Shown: positions 9,600-18,984, counted from the stretch's first letter. The stretch: 64,000 nucleotides of DNA from Pseudomonas antarctica (GCF_001647715.1 NZ_CP015601.1:62001-126000), one strand, 5' to 3'. Program-made: numbers and translations. Notes: generated by a model not told the origin, from the sequence alone.

Positions 9600-10136
9600 A
9601 TGTGTGTGATCGATTCGCCAACGTTTTCTACTGGTATTTCCGCGCTTCGCCAACTCGATGAGACGCTGTTGCAGAAGGTTCGGTTGTTCATCAGAAAGAA
9701 GGTGATGAACCCCGATGATGTCGAGGACCTGCTGCAAGGCACCTTTCTTGAAGCCTTGCGAAACGAGCATAAATTTCGCAATGAATCGCTGCTGCTGACC
9801 TGGCTGTGCGGTATCGCGATGAACCTGATTCGCAGCCATTTTCGCCAGCTCTATAACCAGCCATTCCAGGCCTGTCTGGAGGAGCGGGAAGTGCTGGATA
9901 TTACCGATCAGAGCGATGTGTTTAACGAGGTCAATGGCAGCCGTCAACTGGTGCGGGTGGTGAGGGCCATCGCAACCTTGCCGCTGAACATGCAGGAGAT
10001 TATCCACGTCTCAATGGAAATGGAAGGCAACTACCTGGACACCGCCTCGCAACTGGGGGTGCCGGTGGGGACGGTGCGTTCGCGGCTGTCACGGGCGCGT
10101 GAGCAACTCAGGCGACGAGTCTCCAGCGGATTTTGA
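9600..10136 (+). CDS. hrpL: HrpL, ECF-family sigma factor for the hrp regulon
   Basis: 178 residues from ATG 9600. Sigma region 2 lies around residues 25-80 (NPDDVEDLLQGTFLEALRN), region 4 around 115-170 ending in GVPVGTVRSRLSRAREQL. It directs RNA polymerase to the hrp boxes listed here. A TTG at 9582 with AGGA 6 bases upstream would add six residues, but that AGGA falls at the predicted transcription start of the sigma-54 promoter, so ATG 9600 is preferred. Divergent from hrpJ, as in P. syringae. Confidence 0.96.
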   Translation: MCVIDSPTFSTGISALRQLDETLLQKVRLFIRKKVMNPDDVEDLLQGTFLEALRNEHKFRNESLLLTWLCGIAMNLIRSHFRQLYNQPFQACLEEREVLDITDQSDVFNEVNGSRQLVRVVRAIATLPLNMQEIIHVSMEMEGNYLDTASQLGVPVGTVRSRLSRAREQLRRRVSSGF

Positions 10137-10176
10137 TCTGTGCGGCACAGATGGCCAATTAATTACACAGGAGGAG

Positions 10177-10205
10177 GGAACCTCTTGTAGCTCTTGTCCC
10201 ACGCA
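10177..10205 (+). promoter_or_regulatory. hrp box of hrpK
   Basis: GGAACC, a 16-base spacer, then CCACGCA: full match to the HrpL consensus, 32 bases before the hrpK ATG. It probably also drives the two genes behind hrpK, since none of them has a box of its own. Confidence 0.93.
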
Positions 10206-10237
10206 TTAAAAATGTCCAACCGAAAGTGGCGGCCCCT

Positions 10238-12571
10238 ATGCGCATTTCCAATTCCCCGTTTTCAAGTAGCAGCTCTGTCGCAGATTCCCAGGCGTCGCCC
10301 GCAGCGTCGGACGGTCAGGGCGATGCTGGGCCTGCAAAAAACGGCGGCGTGCAGTTCGGCTCCCACGCTCAGCCGCTAGAGTTCCTGAAGCAAACGCAAG
10401 ATACGCTGGATGCGGGCAACGCCCAGATCGCGGATTTCGAGAAGCAGCTGGGCACTGAGTTGAACTCGTTCAAAAACCAGATTGATCAGTTCATGAAGAT
10501 CCTGTTCAACCCGCTGGCTGACCCCCAGTCGGCAAGCTGCCCTGCGTCGGAGCCTGGCGCAGGCGCGGCTTCAGGCTCTGCGCCTGCAACAACTTCTACG
10601 CCTGCAACGGCTGCAGCGCCGGTGCAAGGCGCCGCCCCGGCACTACCACCCGCGGCTCCGGCGACCAGCTTGGTAGCGCCCGCCAGTGACAGCGGCAAGT
10701 TCCTGGACGACTCCAAATACAACACCCCGGGTGCCTTGAAGCGCTGGGCGCCGATGGTCGCGAATCTGCCGCCCGACCAACAGTTGCAGGCCGAAAAAGA
10801 GCTAAACCGACCGATCGCCGCCGCGCAGATGGCCCAGGAAGGCGGGGCCAATGGTGCGCAGGCCATGGCGTTCATCAAGGCCAACCCGGCGTTGGAAAAC
10901 GCTATCGATACCGCGATCAACCCCAAGGCCGATGGGATCATCAACAACAAAGACCTCAGCAAGTTCGTCAGCCAGATGCAAAGCTCCGCCGACGGCGCCA
11001 GCAAGGACCTGGCGGCGTACCAGAAGGCCAACCCGAACGCCGACGAGCAATCGCTGCAAATGGTGATCTCTGCGTCGGTGATGCGCGCCAACGAACCCTT
11101 GACTGCCGCTGCGGACCCGGCGCACGCCGCAGGTGCCAACGGCCAGACCAAGGTCGATGGCCTCACCGACCAGCCCGGCCTGGCCGCGTTGCAAAACAGC
11201 AACCCGGGGTTGGCAGGTGTGACACGACAAGCCGCCAAAACCTGGTCGCAACCGGGTTTTTTCAACCTACTCGATCAAGGCGGGTTGTCGGGTCACGCCC
11301 TGGCGGCCCATAGCCCGGACGGCTTGTTTAACGCGGCGAATATCAGTGGCTGGATTAAAAACCAGGCGCCAAAAAATGGCGGCGAATTCGCCAGCATGGT
11401 CAGCGATGCCGCGACCATCAACGCGGTGGCCAACGTCGATATCAGCAAGCTGGGCGCCGACGTTTTCAAGAACCCGCAGAATTACTCCGGCGCGCAAAAA
11501 GCGGCGGTGATGGTCAAGTTGCAACAGACCAAACTGAGCGTCGATGCAGGCAGCGACCTGCGCAAAACCGACGATACCGAAAAAGCCCTGTCCGACGATA
11601 TCGGCCAATTGCAAAACGACCCGGACGTGCAGGCTTATCTGCAAAAAGCCGTGCCGGAACAGGAAAAAGCCCTGGTAGCCAGCGACCCCTCGATGACCAA
11701 GGCGGTTTACGACCAGATGAAGAAGGTCAACAACGGCTCGGCCCTGAACGCGGATATGGACACGGCCGAGAAGAACATGAAAAAGGGTGCCGCGGCGCCC
11801 GACTATAGCAGCGCCGCCATCGGCCTGTCGGCCCAGTTGCAGTTGCAGCAGGATTTGCTTGGCCCCAACGCAAAGGTGCCGACGGCGCAGCAGGTGCTGG
11901 GCAACCAGCCTGCGCTGCAATGGAAAATGCAGGACGCTTACCAGGCCAACTTCACCCAAGGCGGCGAGTTGCAGCAGGGCCTGAGTGGCAAGAAACTCGG
12001 CGCCACCCAGGCGCTCCAAAGCGTGAACGATCACCGCGCGGCCTATGAAAGCGTATTGCCGCCCGCGTTTGTCGGCGCCCAGCAGGCGGGCTTCCAGAGT
12101 TCTACCCTCGATGCCTTGCAGCAGTCCAAGGCCGGTCGCAGCTTCCTCAACAGCGCGGTCAATGGGGATGCAACTGCCACCGCGACCCTGGCGATGACGG
12201 CCATGCAAAAGGCGCAGAACGTCAAAGACGACGTGGATGCCGTCAAGAAGGGTATCAGCGACGTCAAGGACGGTGTGGACGCGGTGCGCTCGATGGCGGG
12301 CCACGAAGCCACCGTGGGCCTGGGCCGCATGACGGCCGGTGCGGCGATTCGCGTGGGGGTGGCAGTGGGTGCAGAAGCTGCTGGGGCCATGGCTTCCAGC
12401 GTTATTGGCGCCGCTGCCGGTCCTATCGGCTGGGCAGTGGATGCCCTTGCCAGTATTGGCCTGGGCATCGCCGCGATCATTGCGGCGGTGAAAAAGCACG
12501 CAGAAGCCAAGGCGTTCGACCATAACGTCGACCCGACGCTCAACCAGTTCGGCATCCCCAAACCGCATTGA
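10238..12571 (+). CDS. hrpK: HrpK, secreted type III translocator-like protein
   Basis: 777 residues from ATG 10238 (MRISNSPFSSSSS); a GTG at 10226 would add four residues. The first 40 residues are Ser/Gln/Asp-rich like a type III signal; 105-165 is an Ala/Pro linker; most of the rest is helical and Gln/Lys/Asp-rich. A glycine/alanine-rich hydrophobic hairpin lies near residues 700-755, consistent with membrane insertion during translocation. In P. syringae hrpK sits beside hrpL and its product aids effector entry. Position, length and the C-terminal hydrophobic region support the call. Confidence 0.88.
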   Translation: MRISNSPFSSSSSVADSQASPAASDGQGDAGPAKNGGVQFGSHAQPLEFLKQTQDTLDAGNAQIADFEKQLGTELNSFKNQIDQFMKILFNPLADPQSASCPASEPGAGAASGSAPATTSTPATAAAPVQGAAPALPPAAPATSLVAPASDSGKFLDDSKYNTPGALKRWAPMVANLPPDQQLQAEKELNRPIAAAQMAQEGGANGAQAMAFIKANPALENAIDTAINPKADGIINNKDLSKFVSQMQSSADGASKDLAAYQKANPNADEQSLQMVISASVMRANEPLTAAADPAHAAGANGQTKVDGLTDQPGLAALQNSNPGLAGVTRQAAKTWSQPGFFNLLDQGGLSGHALAAHSPDGLFNAANISGWIKNQAPKNGGEFASMVSDAATINAVANVDISKLGADVFKNPQNYSGAQKAAVMVKLQQTKLSVDAGSDLRKTDDTEKALSDDIGQLQNDPDVQAYLQKAVPEQEKALVASDPSMTKAVYDQMKKVNNGSALNADMDTAEKNMKKGAAAPDYSSAAIGLSAQLQLQQDLLGPNAKVPTAQQVLGNQPALQWKMQDAYQANFTQGGELQQGLSGKKLGATQALQSVNDHRAAYESVLPPAFVGAQQAGFQSSTLDALQQSKAGRSFLNSAVNGDATATATLAMTAMQKAQNVKDDVDAVKKGISDVKDGVDAVRSMAGHEATVGLGRMTAGAAIRVGVAVGAEAAGAMASSVIGAAAGPIGWAVDALASIGLGIAAIIAAVKKHAEAKAFDHNVDPTLNQFGIPKPH

Positions 12572-12615
12572 TCAACACGCCTCGTTCCTGAGATTAACCA
12601 CCAAGGAGTACCGCT

Positions 12616-13575
12616 TTGAATATTTCCCCTGCGTCGCTGCGGACCGCGATTCAAGACATTGAGAAAGACCTTGAGAAAGTGCTGGGCCAGCCTGCCTCAG
12701 CGCAGCATGGGCAAGCTGGACAGGGCGCGCCTGCCGGGGCCAAGGAACTGACTGCTGCACGTCAGGATAAACCTATCGACTTCGGCACGCCTTCAGACCC
12801 TTCCTCGACCACCACACAGCCCAAGTCAGCTGATCAGAAAAGTGACGCGGACCAGAGTGGTTCGCTCAATCAGATGATCGAAGACATCCTCAAGGTAGTG
12901 ATGCAGTTCCTGCAGTCACTGATGCAAAAAAATGGCGACTCGGGGTCCGATAACGGAGATTCTGGCTCGTCCAAGCCTGCCCCGCACATTCCACGTAGCG
13001 GCGTGGCTAACCAGGGCGGTGGCGGTGGCGCTGCTGCTCCAGCGCAAGCTGCCCCGGCGGCCGGCAATGCGCCTGCGAGCGCTGCGTCGGGCAACACAAG
13101 CGTGACGGGCAGCGGTGACTTGCACCTGCCGCCGGCACTGGAACCGTATCGCGCCGACATACAGGAAGCCGCGCAGAAAACTGGGATGCCCGCCAGCGTT
13201 ATCGCCGGGCAGATCTGGGCCGAATCCCGTGGCGATTCAAATGCGTCCAGCACCAACGTCAATGGCAAGACCGATGGCGGCTTGATGCAGGTCAACGCCG
13301 ACACTGCTGCGGAAATGAAGAGCGAGAACCCGGATAAATTCAACGGCGACGCGATCCACGACAACATCATGGCCGGCGCGCTCTATCTGCGTGACCAGAG
13401 CAAGGCGTTTGGCGGTGATATCGGTGCGGCGCTGCGTGCGTACAACTCGGGTCCGGACAAGGTCAACCGCAATAACCTGGCGGACGTCGGCGGCGTGGGC
13501 GACCCGGACTACGTGAAAAACGTGCAGCAATTCGCCCAGATCATCGGCAGCGGCCAGGGGCAATTACCGGCTTAA
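12616..13575 (+). CDS. hopP1: HopP1-like harpin with lytic transglycosylase domain
   Basis: 319 residues from a TTG at 12616, with AAGGAG seven bases before it. The N-terminal half is Gln/Ser/Gly/Asp-rich with a helical stretch near 78-95 (MIEDILKVVMQFLQ) and no Cys, like harpins. Residues about 185-315 form an SLT-type transglycosylase: catalytic Glu in GQIWAESRGD, then GLMQV, ALYLRDQ and RAYNSGP motifs. Such helpers open peptidoglycan for the pilus or act as translocators. Lies 44 bases after hrpK, likely one transcript. Confidence 0.82.
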   Translation: MNISPASLRTAIQDIEKDLEKVLGQPASAQHGQAGQGAPAGAKELTAARQDKPIDFGTPSDPSSTTTQPKSADQKSDADQSGSLNQMIEDILKVVMQFLQSLMQKNGDSGSDNGDSGSSKPAPHIPRSGVANQGGGGGAAAPAQAAPAAGNAPASAASGNTSVTGSGDLHLPPALEPYRADIQEAAQKTGMPASVIAGQIWAESRGDSNASSTNVNGKTDGGLMQVNADTAAEMKSENPDKFNGDAIHDNIMAGALYLRDQSKAFGGDIGAALRAYNSGPDKVNRNNLADVGGVGDPDYVKNVQQFAQIIGSGQGQLPA

Positions 13576-13634
13576 AACATTATTCACCCGTATAAGCAGT
13601 ACTTTGTTACCCGATTCGCCAGGAGGCTATAACC

Positions 13635-14996
13635 ATGAGTAATCCCCCAAGAATCAGTTCTCATCCGCCGGTATTGCCAGAGTTGGCATTTGAAGTTGAG
13701 CGACGCAACCAGGGCATCCAGATGCAGCCGCTGGGCCATAGCGCGATAGCCGGCGCCGCGCCGGTCACTAGCGTCAATGATCCTCAGGTGCTGTTGGACC
13801 TGGAGCAAAAGATGGCGGATATTTTTGCCCCGCACGAAACGCCCGCCAACAAGCAGGCCCTAGGCGCATTGATCAAAGACCGTGCCGGGCAATTGCAGGT
13901 GATGGGGCAGACAGCGGACGACGTGGAGCGTTTTCTCGACAAGGCCACGCGTATGGATCGGGTAACATTGCAGGCACTTGGGGCGATGGGGTCGGCACCT
14001 TTTGCAGTGGCCTCGGTGCTGCTCGACAAAGTGCCGGACATCACCGAAAGGGCCGCTGGCCACCTAGCCTATACTGGGTTTATTGGGGGGGCGTTTTCCG
14101 GCGCGATCGACACGGCAGCCCGTGGCGTGCTTGCGCGTACTACCCATGACTCAATGTGGCTCAAGGCGCCGGCCGAGGTGCTTGAGCCAGTGATGCAGCA
14201 GGCTCAGGAGGCCCGGGGCACGGAGAACCTGGGCCGCCGTGCGCTGGATTCGGCGCTGGCGAATCAGACGTTCAGTTTGCGTAACATTGCCAGGGGCCTG
14301 GTGGCAACGGCGCTGATGGGCACCGGCCACCCCAAGGCGGCTGCAGCGGCGGATACCGTGTTTGGTTCGGCCGGCGGCATGGCCGCTTGCGCAGGGTATG
14401 CGTTGGCCACGCGCCGCAGTGACCTGCACGCTCACCGCGCCGGCCCCGAATACCTGTTCGGGCGCCAGGATTGGAAAAAGCAGTATGAAACCCTCAGAGA
14501 TTGCAGCACCACACGCGACCCGTTGATCAACAGTGGCAAGCGGTTGGCCAAACTGCCGCTGGACATCTTGACGGACACGGCCAAGTCCCTGAGCAGCGTC
14601 ATTTCTGCCAGCAGTGCAACGGCAAACGGTTTGGCGCTGGGCGGTGGCGGAGCCTTGGCAACCGTAGCCCGCAGCATGGTCAAGGGCGCGGCGGCCAAGG
14701 CCGGATATTCGTCTGCCGCCATCGCCGCCGCAGACGGCGCTACCAACGTTGCCATGTCAGCCATGACGTTTGGCGCTTATGGCGCGGTGGGGGTGTTGAC
14801 CAACCCGGTCAGTAAGGCTGCGACCAAGACGTTGCAAGACGACGTGCCGGCCAAGACGATGAGCGCAGCAAGCGCTGTGGCTGAAGGCCTGTCGTCAGCC
14901 GCCGAGGCGGGTGCTAACGCAGTCGCCGGTTTGGCGAACCGGTTGCGTCAGCGCCCGGCGCGGGCCGCTGATCCGCAAGGTGGCTCCGAGGTCTGA
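13635..14996 (+). CDS. Candidate type III effector or translocator, family not recognised
   Basis: 453 residues with CCAGGAGG about 8 bases before the ATG. The first 50 residues are Ser/Pro/Asn/Gln-rich without an acidic start, as in secreted Hop proteins. The rest is helical with several Ala/Gly-rich, weakly hydrophobic stretches (near 125-150, 235-265, 325-400), suggesting membrane contact in the host cell. It is third in the hrpK transcript, the place held by hopB1 in P. syringae DC3000, but I cannot confirm homology. No own hrp box; a strong terminator follows. Confidence 0.6.
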   Translation: MSNPPRISSHPPVLPELAFEVERRNQGIQMQPLGHSAIAGAAPVTSVNDPQVLLDLEQKMADIFAPHETPANKQALGALIKDRAGQLQVMGQTADDVERFLDKATRMDRVTLQALGAMGSAPFAVASVLLDKVPDITERAAGHLAYTGFIGGAFSGAIDTAARGVLARTTHDSMWLKAPAEVLEPVMQQAQEARGTENLGRRALDSALANQTFSLRNIARGLVATALMGTGHPKAAAAADTVFGSAGGMAACAGYALATRRSDLHAHRAGPEYLFGRQDWKKQYETLRDCSTTRDPLINSGKRLAKLPLDILTDTAKSLSSVISASSATANGLALGGGGALATVARSMVKGAAAKAGYSSAAIAAADGATNVAMSAMTFGAYGAVGVLTNPVSKAATKTLQDDVPAKTMSAASAVAEGLSSAAEAGANAVAGLANRLRQRPARAADPQGGSEV

Positions 14997-15015
14997 TTGG
15001 CGGGTATGAAAAAGT

Positions 15016-15043
15016 CCCGGGGGTTCGCTCCCGGGTTTTTTTT
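15016..15043 (+). terminator. Rho-independent terminator after the hrpK transcript
   Basis: A 6-bp GC-only stem (CCCGGG/CCCGGG) with an 8-base loop followed by eight Ts, 19 bases after the stop of the 453-residue gene. It closes the hrpK-hopP1-13635 unit. Confidence 0.9.
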
Positions 15044-15128
15044 GCTTGGTCAGCCGCGAGCGCGCTGTCGCACCCAATAGCCAGGGCGCTACCGCATGTA
15101 GTGCGCGTGCTTTGGGCGCACGCCCTAG

Positions 15129-15156
15129 GGAACCCATCTGCGTATTTGCTCACTCA
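15129..15156 (+). promoter_or_regulatory. hrp box of the frameshifted Tiki-like effector
   Basis: GGAACC, 15-base spacer, TCACTCA. One mismatch (T for the first C of the -10 element) to the HrpL consensus. It lies 65 bases upstream of the ATG at 15222. Confidence 0.75.
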
Positions 15157-15221
15157 CGGAAATGCTTGAAAAAACTGTGCCGCGAAGCGCTACCGATGTA
15201 CTCACCTTGTGAGGCTATTCG

Positions 15222-16002
15222 ATGAACCCTGTTGGTCCTGTAAACCACGTTTTTAGGCAGCCTGCGATTGCAGAGCAAAGCGTCAGCACACCCAAGGCGT
15301 CACCCATTGCTTCCAAGGTTGTTATTCCACAGTTTCCAATCGATAGAGATGGGCGTATCGATATGCCCGCCCAGGAAATATTGGCGAGCCTGTGCGCGAA
15401 GAATGAGGTGACTTACCTGGCTGACACCCACGGCAAAATTGGGGATTCCCGCCTTCGTCAGCGGCGCGGCCAGTAAACTCAAAGAGGCTGGAGTCGAAAT
15501 GGCTGGGGTCGAGTTCATCAAGTATTCAGAGAACGCTGCCTTTCAAGCTGCCTTGTCCCATGGCGAGGGCGCCGTGCAGGATTTCTTGAATAAGGACTGG
15601 GGCATGCATGGTTACGAATGGACCGGTCGCGTGGCCAAGGCGATCTGTGACTTAAAGACTGCCAGCATAAAAGTAGTCGGCATCGACCGCGCCGTTGCGG
15701 GGCCAGCGCCTAACAATCTGCGCGAGTCATTGGCCTACATGAGAAAAAGGCTGGCGTTGAATGGCGCGTGGGACATGGCACTTGTGCGAGAGCTGTCAAG
15801 CGCATCCATGAGCAAGGCGATTGTGTGGGGCGGCGCGACTCACTTTCGAACAGGCGATGCAAATGGGCCCAGTGACATGCGTCCTGGGCCGGTGATGGGA
15901 TTTGCCTTCGAAGGTGAAAAGGACGCTCTGGCCCTGGGGCAGAGTCGGATGCGCTCGCTTGATGATAAACCGCTGATCGAAACCACCATCGCGAATAACT
16001 AG
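15222..16002 (+). pseudogene. HrpL-controlled effector with Tiki/ChaN-like domain, frameshifted
   Basis: Two overlapping frames (15222-15476 and 15439-16002) join into one protein of about 259 residues if one G is removed from the GGGG run at 15441-15444. The rejoined protein has a Ser/Pro-rich N-terminus, then ADTHGK, then GVEFI, a middle helical region and a late ALNGAWDMALVRE...WGGATHF region. That arrangement resembles the Tiki/ChaN/erythromycin-esterase-like fold, also found inside some toxins. The hrp box upstream marks it as a type III effector. Frameshift versus base-call error cannot be decided here. The domain assignment is an inference from motif order. Confidence 0.6.
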
Positions 16003-16048
16003 CCTGCACCACACAGGGATGCAGGCAGGCGTGGGCGGCTCAGATCAC

Positions 16049-16864
16049 TTAGAAACCGTGGGTCCCATCGCGCGCCAGTTGGTCGACCAGGCCGAATTCC
16101 CAGTCCAGGTACGCTTGCATGGCTTCCTTCGGGCTGTCGGTACCTTCGTATGGGCGGCGGTCGCGGTCGATACGCGGTGACGCGAGATGGGTCTCGCCTT
16201 CTTCCAGCGGCAGTTTTTCGGCGATCCAGTTAAGCGTGCCACCTTGCAACAGGAAGACCGGTTTGCCGGTGATCGCTTCGACCTCGACGACCGCAAGGCG
16301 TGCTAGTTGGCTGGTGCCGCAGGTCAGCACATAACGTTCGGCGGGCGGCACCTTGGCCAGGGCCTGGGGCAATTGCGCCCGCAAAGCCCAGAAGGCACCG
16401 GGGATATGGCGTTTGACGTAGTTGACGCTTGGGGTGAAATCCAGCACCGCCGTTTCACCATGGGGCAGCCATTCGGCCAGGGTGTGGGGGCTGATCAGTT
16501 CGGCCTGCAAGGGCGCCGGCACCGGCGCAACCCACGCGCCTTGTTCGTTGAAGTTCGCTGATTGCAGTACGTCCAGTACATGCACCTCCCAGCCCAATTG
16601 CGCCAGCCATAACACGGACATATTGGCCCGCACGCCGTCGTCATCGGCCAGCAACAACCGCGCTCCGCGCACGCTGGCCACGTGGTCGGTTTCCTGCACC
16701 AACTGGCCGCTCGGCGTGGAGTGCGCGCACGGCAATTGGCCGGCTTCGAATTCCTCCGGCGTGCGCACATCGAACAGGTACGTGGTGCGCTTGGGTTCTT
16801 GCTGCAGCGTTGCAGATCGGGGGTGTAAGCCGGAACCCCCGAAAATTTTGTCACCCCAGATCAT
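16049..16864 (-). pseudogene. Rhodanese-domain sulfurtransferase, 5'-truncated
   Basis: The 271-residue frame contains rhodanese modules: one begins at LFDVRTPEEFEAGQLP, another around AVLDFTPSVNYVKRHIPGAF with a CGTSQLARLA loop holding the active-site Cys. Pseudomonas homologues of this multi-domain type are roughly 500 residues, so the N-terminal half is missing. Homology stops at about 16812, where a 46-base repeat begins; the first about 17 residues of the open frame are read from that repeat. This is ordinary chromosome cut by an inserted element. Confidence 0.75.
16813..16858. repeat. 46-base repeat at the rhodanese breakpoint, possible transposon end
   Basis: Aligns without gaps to 48951-48995 (about three quarters identical, including the 12-base core TAAGCCGGAACC). 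It starts with a G run and ends in ACCCC, like the terminal repeats of Tn3-family elements. It marks the exact point where the rhodanese gene is cut. Confidence 0.55.
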
Positions 16865-16988
16865 GCCTGGCCACGGTGGCCTCCAGGTCGATCATGCGGC
16901 CGTTGCTCTGAAAAGTGTAATGACCGTTAAGCAGGATCGAATCAGTTTCATCGATTGCAGCTGCGTCAGACGGGTTTTGATAATTAGC
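16851..16988 (-). pseudogene. Short C-terminal coding remnant, unidentified
   Basis: An open minus-strand frame without a start codon, about 45 codons, containing ILLNGHYTFQSNGRMIDLEA and ending ARHDLG at a TGA inside the 46-base repeat. It reads like the tail of a real protein but I do not recognise it. Could be chance. Confidence 0.25.
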
Positions 16989-17267
16989 TCAGCGCGTCAT
17001 ATGTCGTATTTTTGTAGCTTCGCTCCCACTTGGCCCGGTAAACCTGCAGCGTTTCGATTTCAAATGCCCCATCGAAATGATGGGCCAAATGATGCAAGAG
17101 GCCAAGGCTATGCAGCATGATGCCCCAACTTCAATTCAATATCCGTGTTGCACTCAGCTCCAGCATCCGCCCTAATTATTATCCTGAAAATAAATCAGTC
17201 CCCTCATTGATTAGGTGTGGCAAGTAACTAAGCGCCCTCACCACAGCTTAACGGTTGCCCGCTCTGT
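16989..17267. other. Spacer between rhodanese remnant and effector
   Basis: No convincing gene. A plus-strand stretch around 17050-17130 encodes an in-frame run with IEMMGQMMQEAKAMQ that could be a transposase or helix remnant, but it has no start or partner. Confidence 0.4.
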
Positions 17268-18719
17268 TCAATTCGCGCTCAACCGTACTCCGCCGTTCAT
17301 GTTTAGCGCTGCCAGGCGCGCGTCGATTGCCTGCATAAAGTCTCGGTAACCATTTTTCCCCTTCAAGGGGTCGGGCAGATCGCTGAAGTAGCCAAATTTG
17401 CGGCCTGGCAACAGCGCTTCCACGATACTGTGGTGCCCGCCAGCAACCATTACTGCCGTGTGGGTGAGTAAGAGTGTCTCAACCTGTGCCCGTTCAACTG
17501 GGGTGCGCTGGGCTTGGGATTTCTGCATTTCCAGCGCCTGAAGAATAAATTGCATGCTGCCTGAAGCGCCGCCGATGAAAGGAACGCCATTTTTGCTGAA
17601 CTGCCTGGCCGTCGAGGATTCGGGGGCTCTCATAAAGTCAGCTTTGGCATGAACGATTCCTTGCTTGAAGAAATTCTCCGTTGACGAACGACGATGCAAT
17701 TCGTCTGCAATACCGGCATGGCGGTTAAACAGGCTGCTGTCTCGAACCTGGTCTTGGCGCCGCATTGTGCGCCCGCGATCGGTAAAGAAAGGCTGTTCAC
17801 GCATGGCATGGTGCAGTCCTGGATTGGTAAGTTCCAACAGCGCTCCTGTAAGGTCGATCATCTGTTTGAAGTCCAGCGTATCCAGCAGGCGCTTTATCAG
17901 CTGAGTTGCGGGCTCTCGTCGTTTAACCCCTTCATTAATATCCTTTTTTACTGCGTCTGCATGACTAAATCTCGCCATCTGCGCGGCATGCGTCGCCGTA
18001 GTCATGCCAGGTGTCTGACGTAAGTGAGTGTCGTACACCTGCTTGTAATTATGGGTGGTCGCGATCAAATTGTAGATATGCGTCAGAAACAACTTTGTTT
18101 GCGCCGGACTTATATTTTCCAGCGTTTTGACAGCCCAACTTGACTCGCGCTGAGTCGCGCCCACGTCATTCTGTCGATGATCAAGTTCTGCCGGGCAACG
18201 GTTCTGATTGATCAATGCTTGATTGAGCCCGGTCCTGGCCCCTTGCGGCCTTTGGCTGGAAGACCCCATTGCGTTGGGCGACGGCAAAGGCTGCACGGTG
18301 GGAAGTTTAATACCCACATACTTCCCGCTCGGGCCATCATGAGTGCCCAGTGCGTGCAATTCGAACCCGTAGTTTGCATCCACGCTGAAACTGCCACGAA
18401 TAGTCACTTTGGCACCATTCACCATGACATTCGCTTCGTAAACGGCGTGCGGGCTATTCAACGTGGGCGGCGTTTTCAGGCTGATGGGGCCTTTGCCTAA
18501 ATTATTCTGGAAGAGCTGTGCCAACGCCTGCTCATCAGCGGTACCCGATTGGCCTTTTTGTGCCAGGGTATCCAGTGATCGCTTGCTGATTGACTGCTGG
18601 TAAAGCCACTGCGGGAAACTGACCACGGGAGCAGTGGCAGGTTGTTGGGCGCCGGTGATCGCTGGCGGCTGTGCAAGAACCTGGTTATAGCGAGCTGGAT
18701 AGTTCGAGGTGGGATACAT
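17268..18719 (-). CDS. Candidate type III effector, 483 residues, family not recognised
   Basis: Start ATG 18719 is preferred because an hrp box lies 37 bases upstream of it and the longer frame would run into the promoter. The N-terminus MYPTSNYPARYNQ is Ser/Tyr/Pro/Gln-rich and lacks acidic residues, a type III signal pattern. Residues 85-135 look beta-rich (VNGAKVTIRGSFSV); from about 200 on the protein is mainly helical, with a late GGASGSMQF stretch and MVAGGHHSIVEALLPGRKFG near the end. A catalytic role for the paired His is possible but unsupported. No homologue recognised. Confidence 0.8.
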   Translation of the reverse strand: MYPTSNYPARYNQVLAQPPAITGAQQPATAPVVSFPQWLYQQSISKRSLDTLAQKGQSGTADEQALAQLFQNNLGKGPISLKTPPTLNSPHAVYEANVMVNGAKVTIRGSFSVDANYGFELHALGTHDGPSGKYVGIKLPTVQPLPSPNAMGSSSQRPQGARTGLNQALINQNRCPAELDHRQNDVGATQRESSWAVKTLENISPAQTKLFLTHIYNLIATTHNYKQVYDTHLRQTPGMTTATHAAQMARFSHADAVKKDINEGVKRREPATQLIKRLLDTLDFKQMIDLTGALLELTNPGLHHAMREQPFFTDRGRTMRRQDQVRDSSLFNRHAGIADELHRRSSTENFFKQGIVHAKADFMRAPESSTARQFSKNGVPFIGGASGSMQFILQALEMQKSQAQRTPVERAQVETLLLTHTAVMVAGGHHSIVEALLPGRKFGYFSDLPDPLKGKNGYRDFMQAIDARLAALNMNGGVRLSAN

Positions 18720-18755
18720 AGCGAGTGATTTCAGCGCGAAGTGGATGACAGCTAG

Positions 18756-18783
18756 TGAGTGGAGCGATCGGCGCTGAGGTTCC
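18756..18783 (-). promoter_or_regulatory. hrp box of the 483-residue effector
   Basis: Minus strand: GGAACC, 15-base spacer, CCACTCA. Perfect HrpL consensus. Confidence 0.93.
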
Positions 18784-18984
18784 TGAGTGGGACGGCAAAC
18801 ATTTGGGGGACGGTGCGTTCCTTGTAGCACCGACCCTGCTTGATGGTTAAATCCCTAAAGCGCTGCATACACCAGTGGTGACAGCCTTTCAGGCCTAGGA
18901 TCAATCATCGTGTGGCTGCCCGAAGTCGTGGTGACAAACCCAAAGCTCACTCGCCTTTCGGGGTCGGCGAAGCTTATCGGACCT

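Noticed and set aside
11267..12568. 433-codon minus-strand open frame inside hrpK
   Set aside because: Shadow frame of hrpK; no domain, no start signal, composition unlike real proteins.
16831..16859. GGAACC-N16-CCCCAGA inside the 46-base repeat, resembling an hrp box
   Set aside because: The -10 part lacks the A of CCAC, no gene with a secretion signal follows on the plus strand, and the second copy of the repeat does not keep the pattern.
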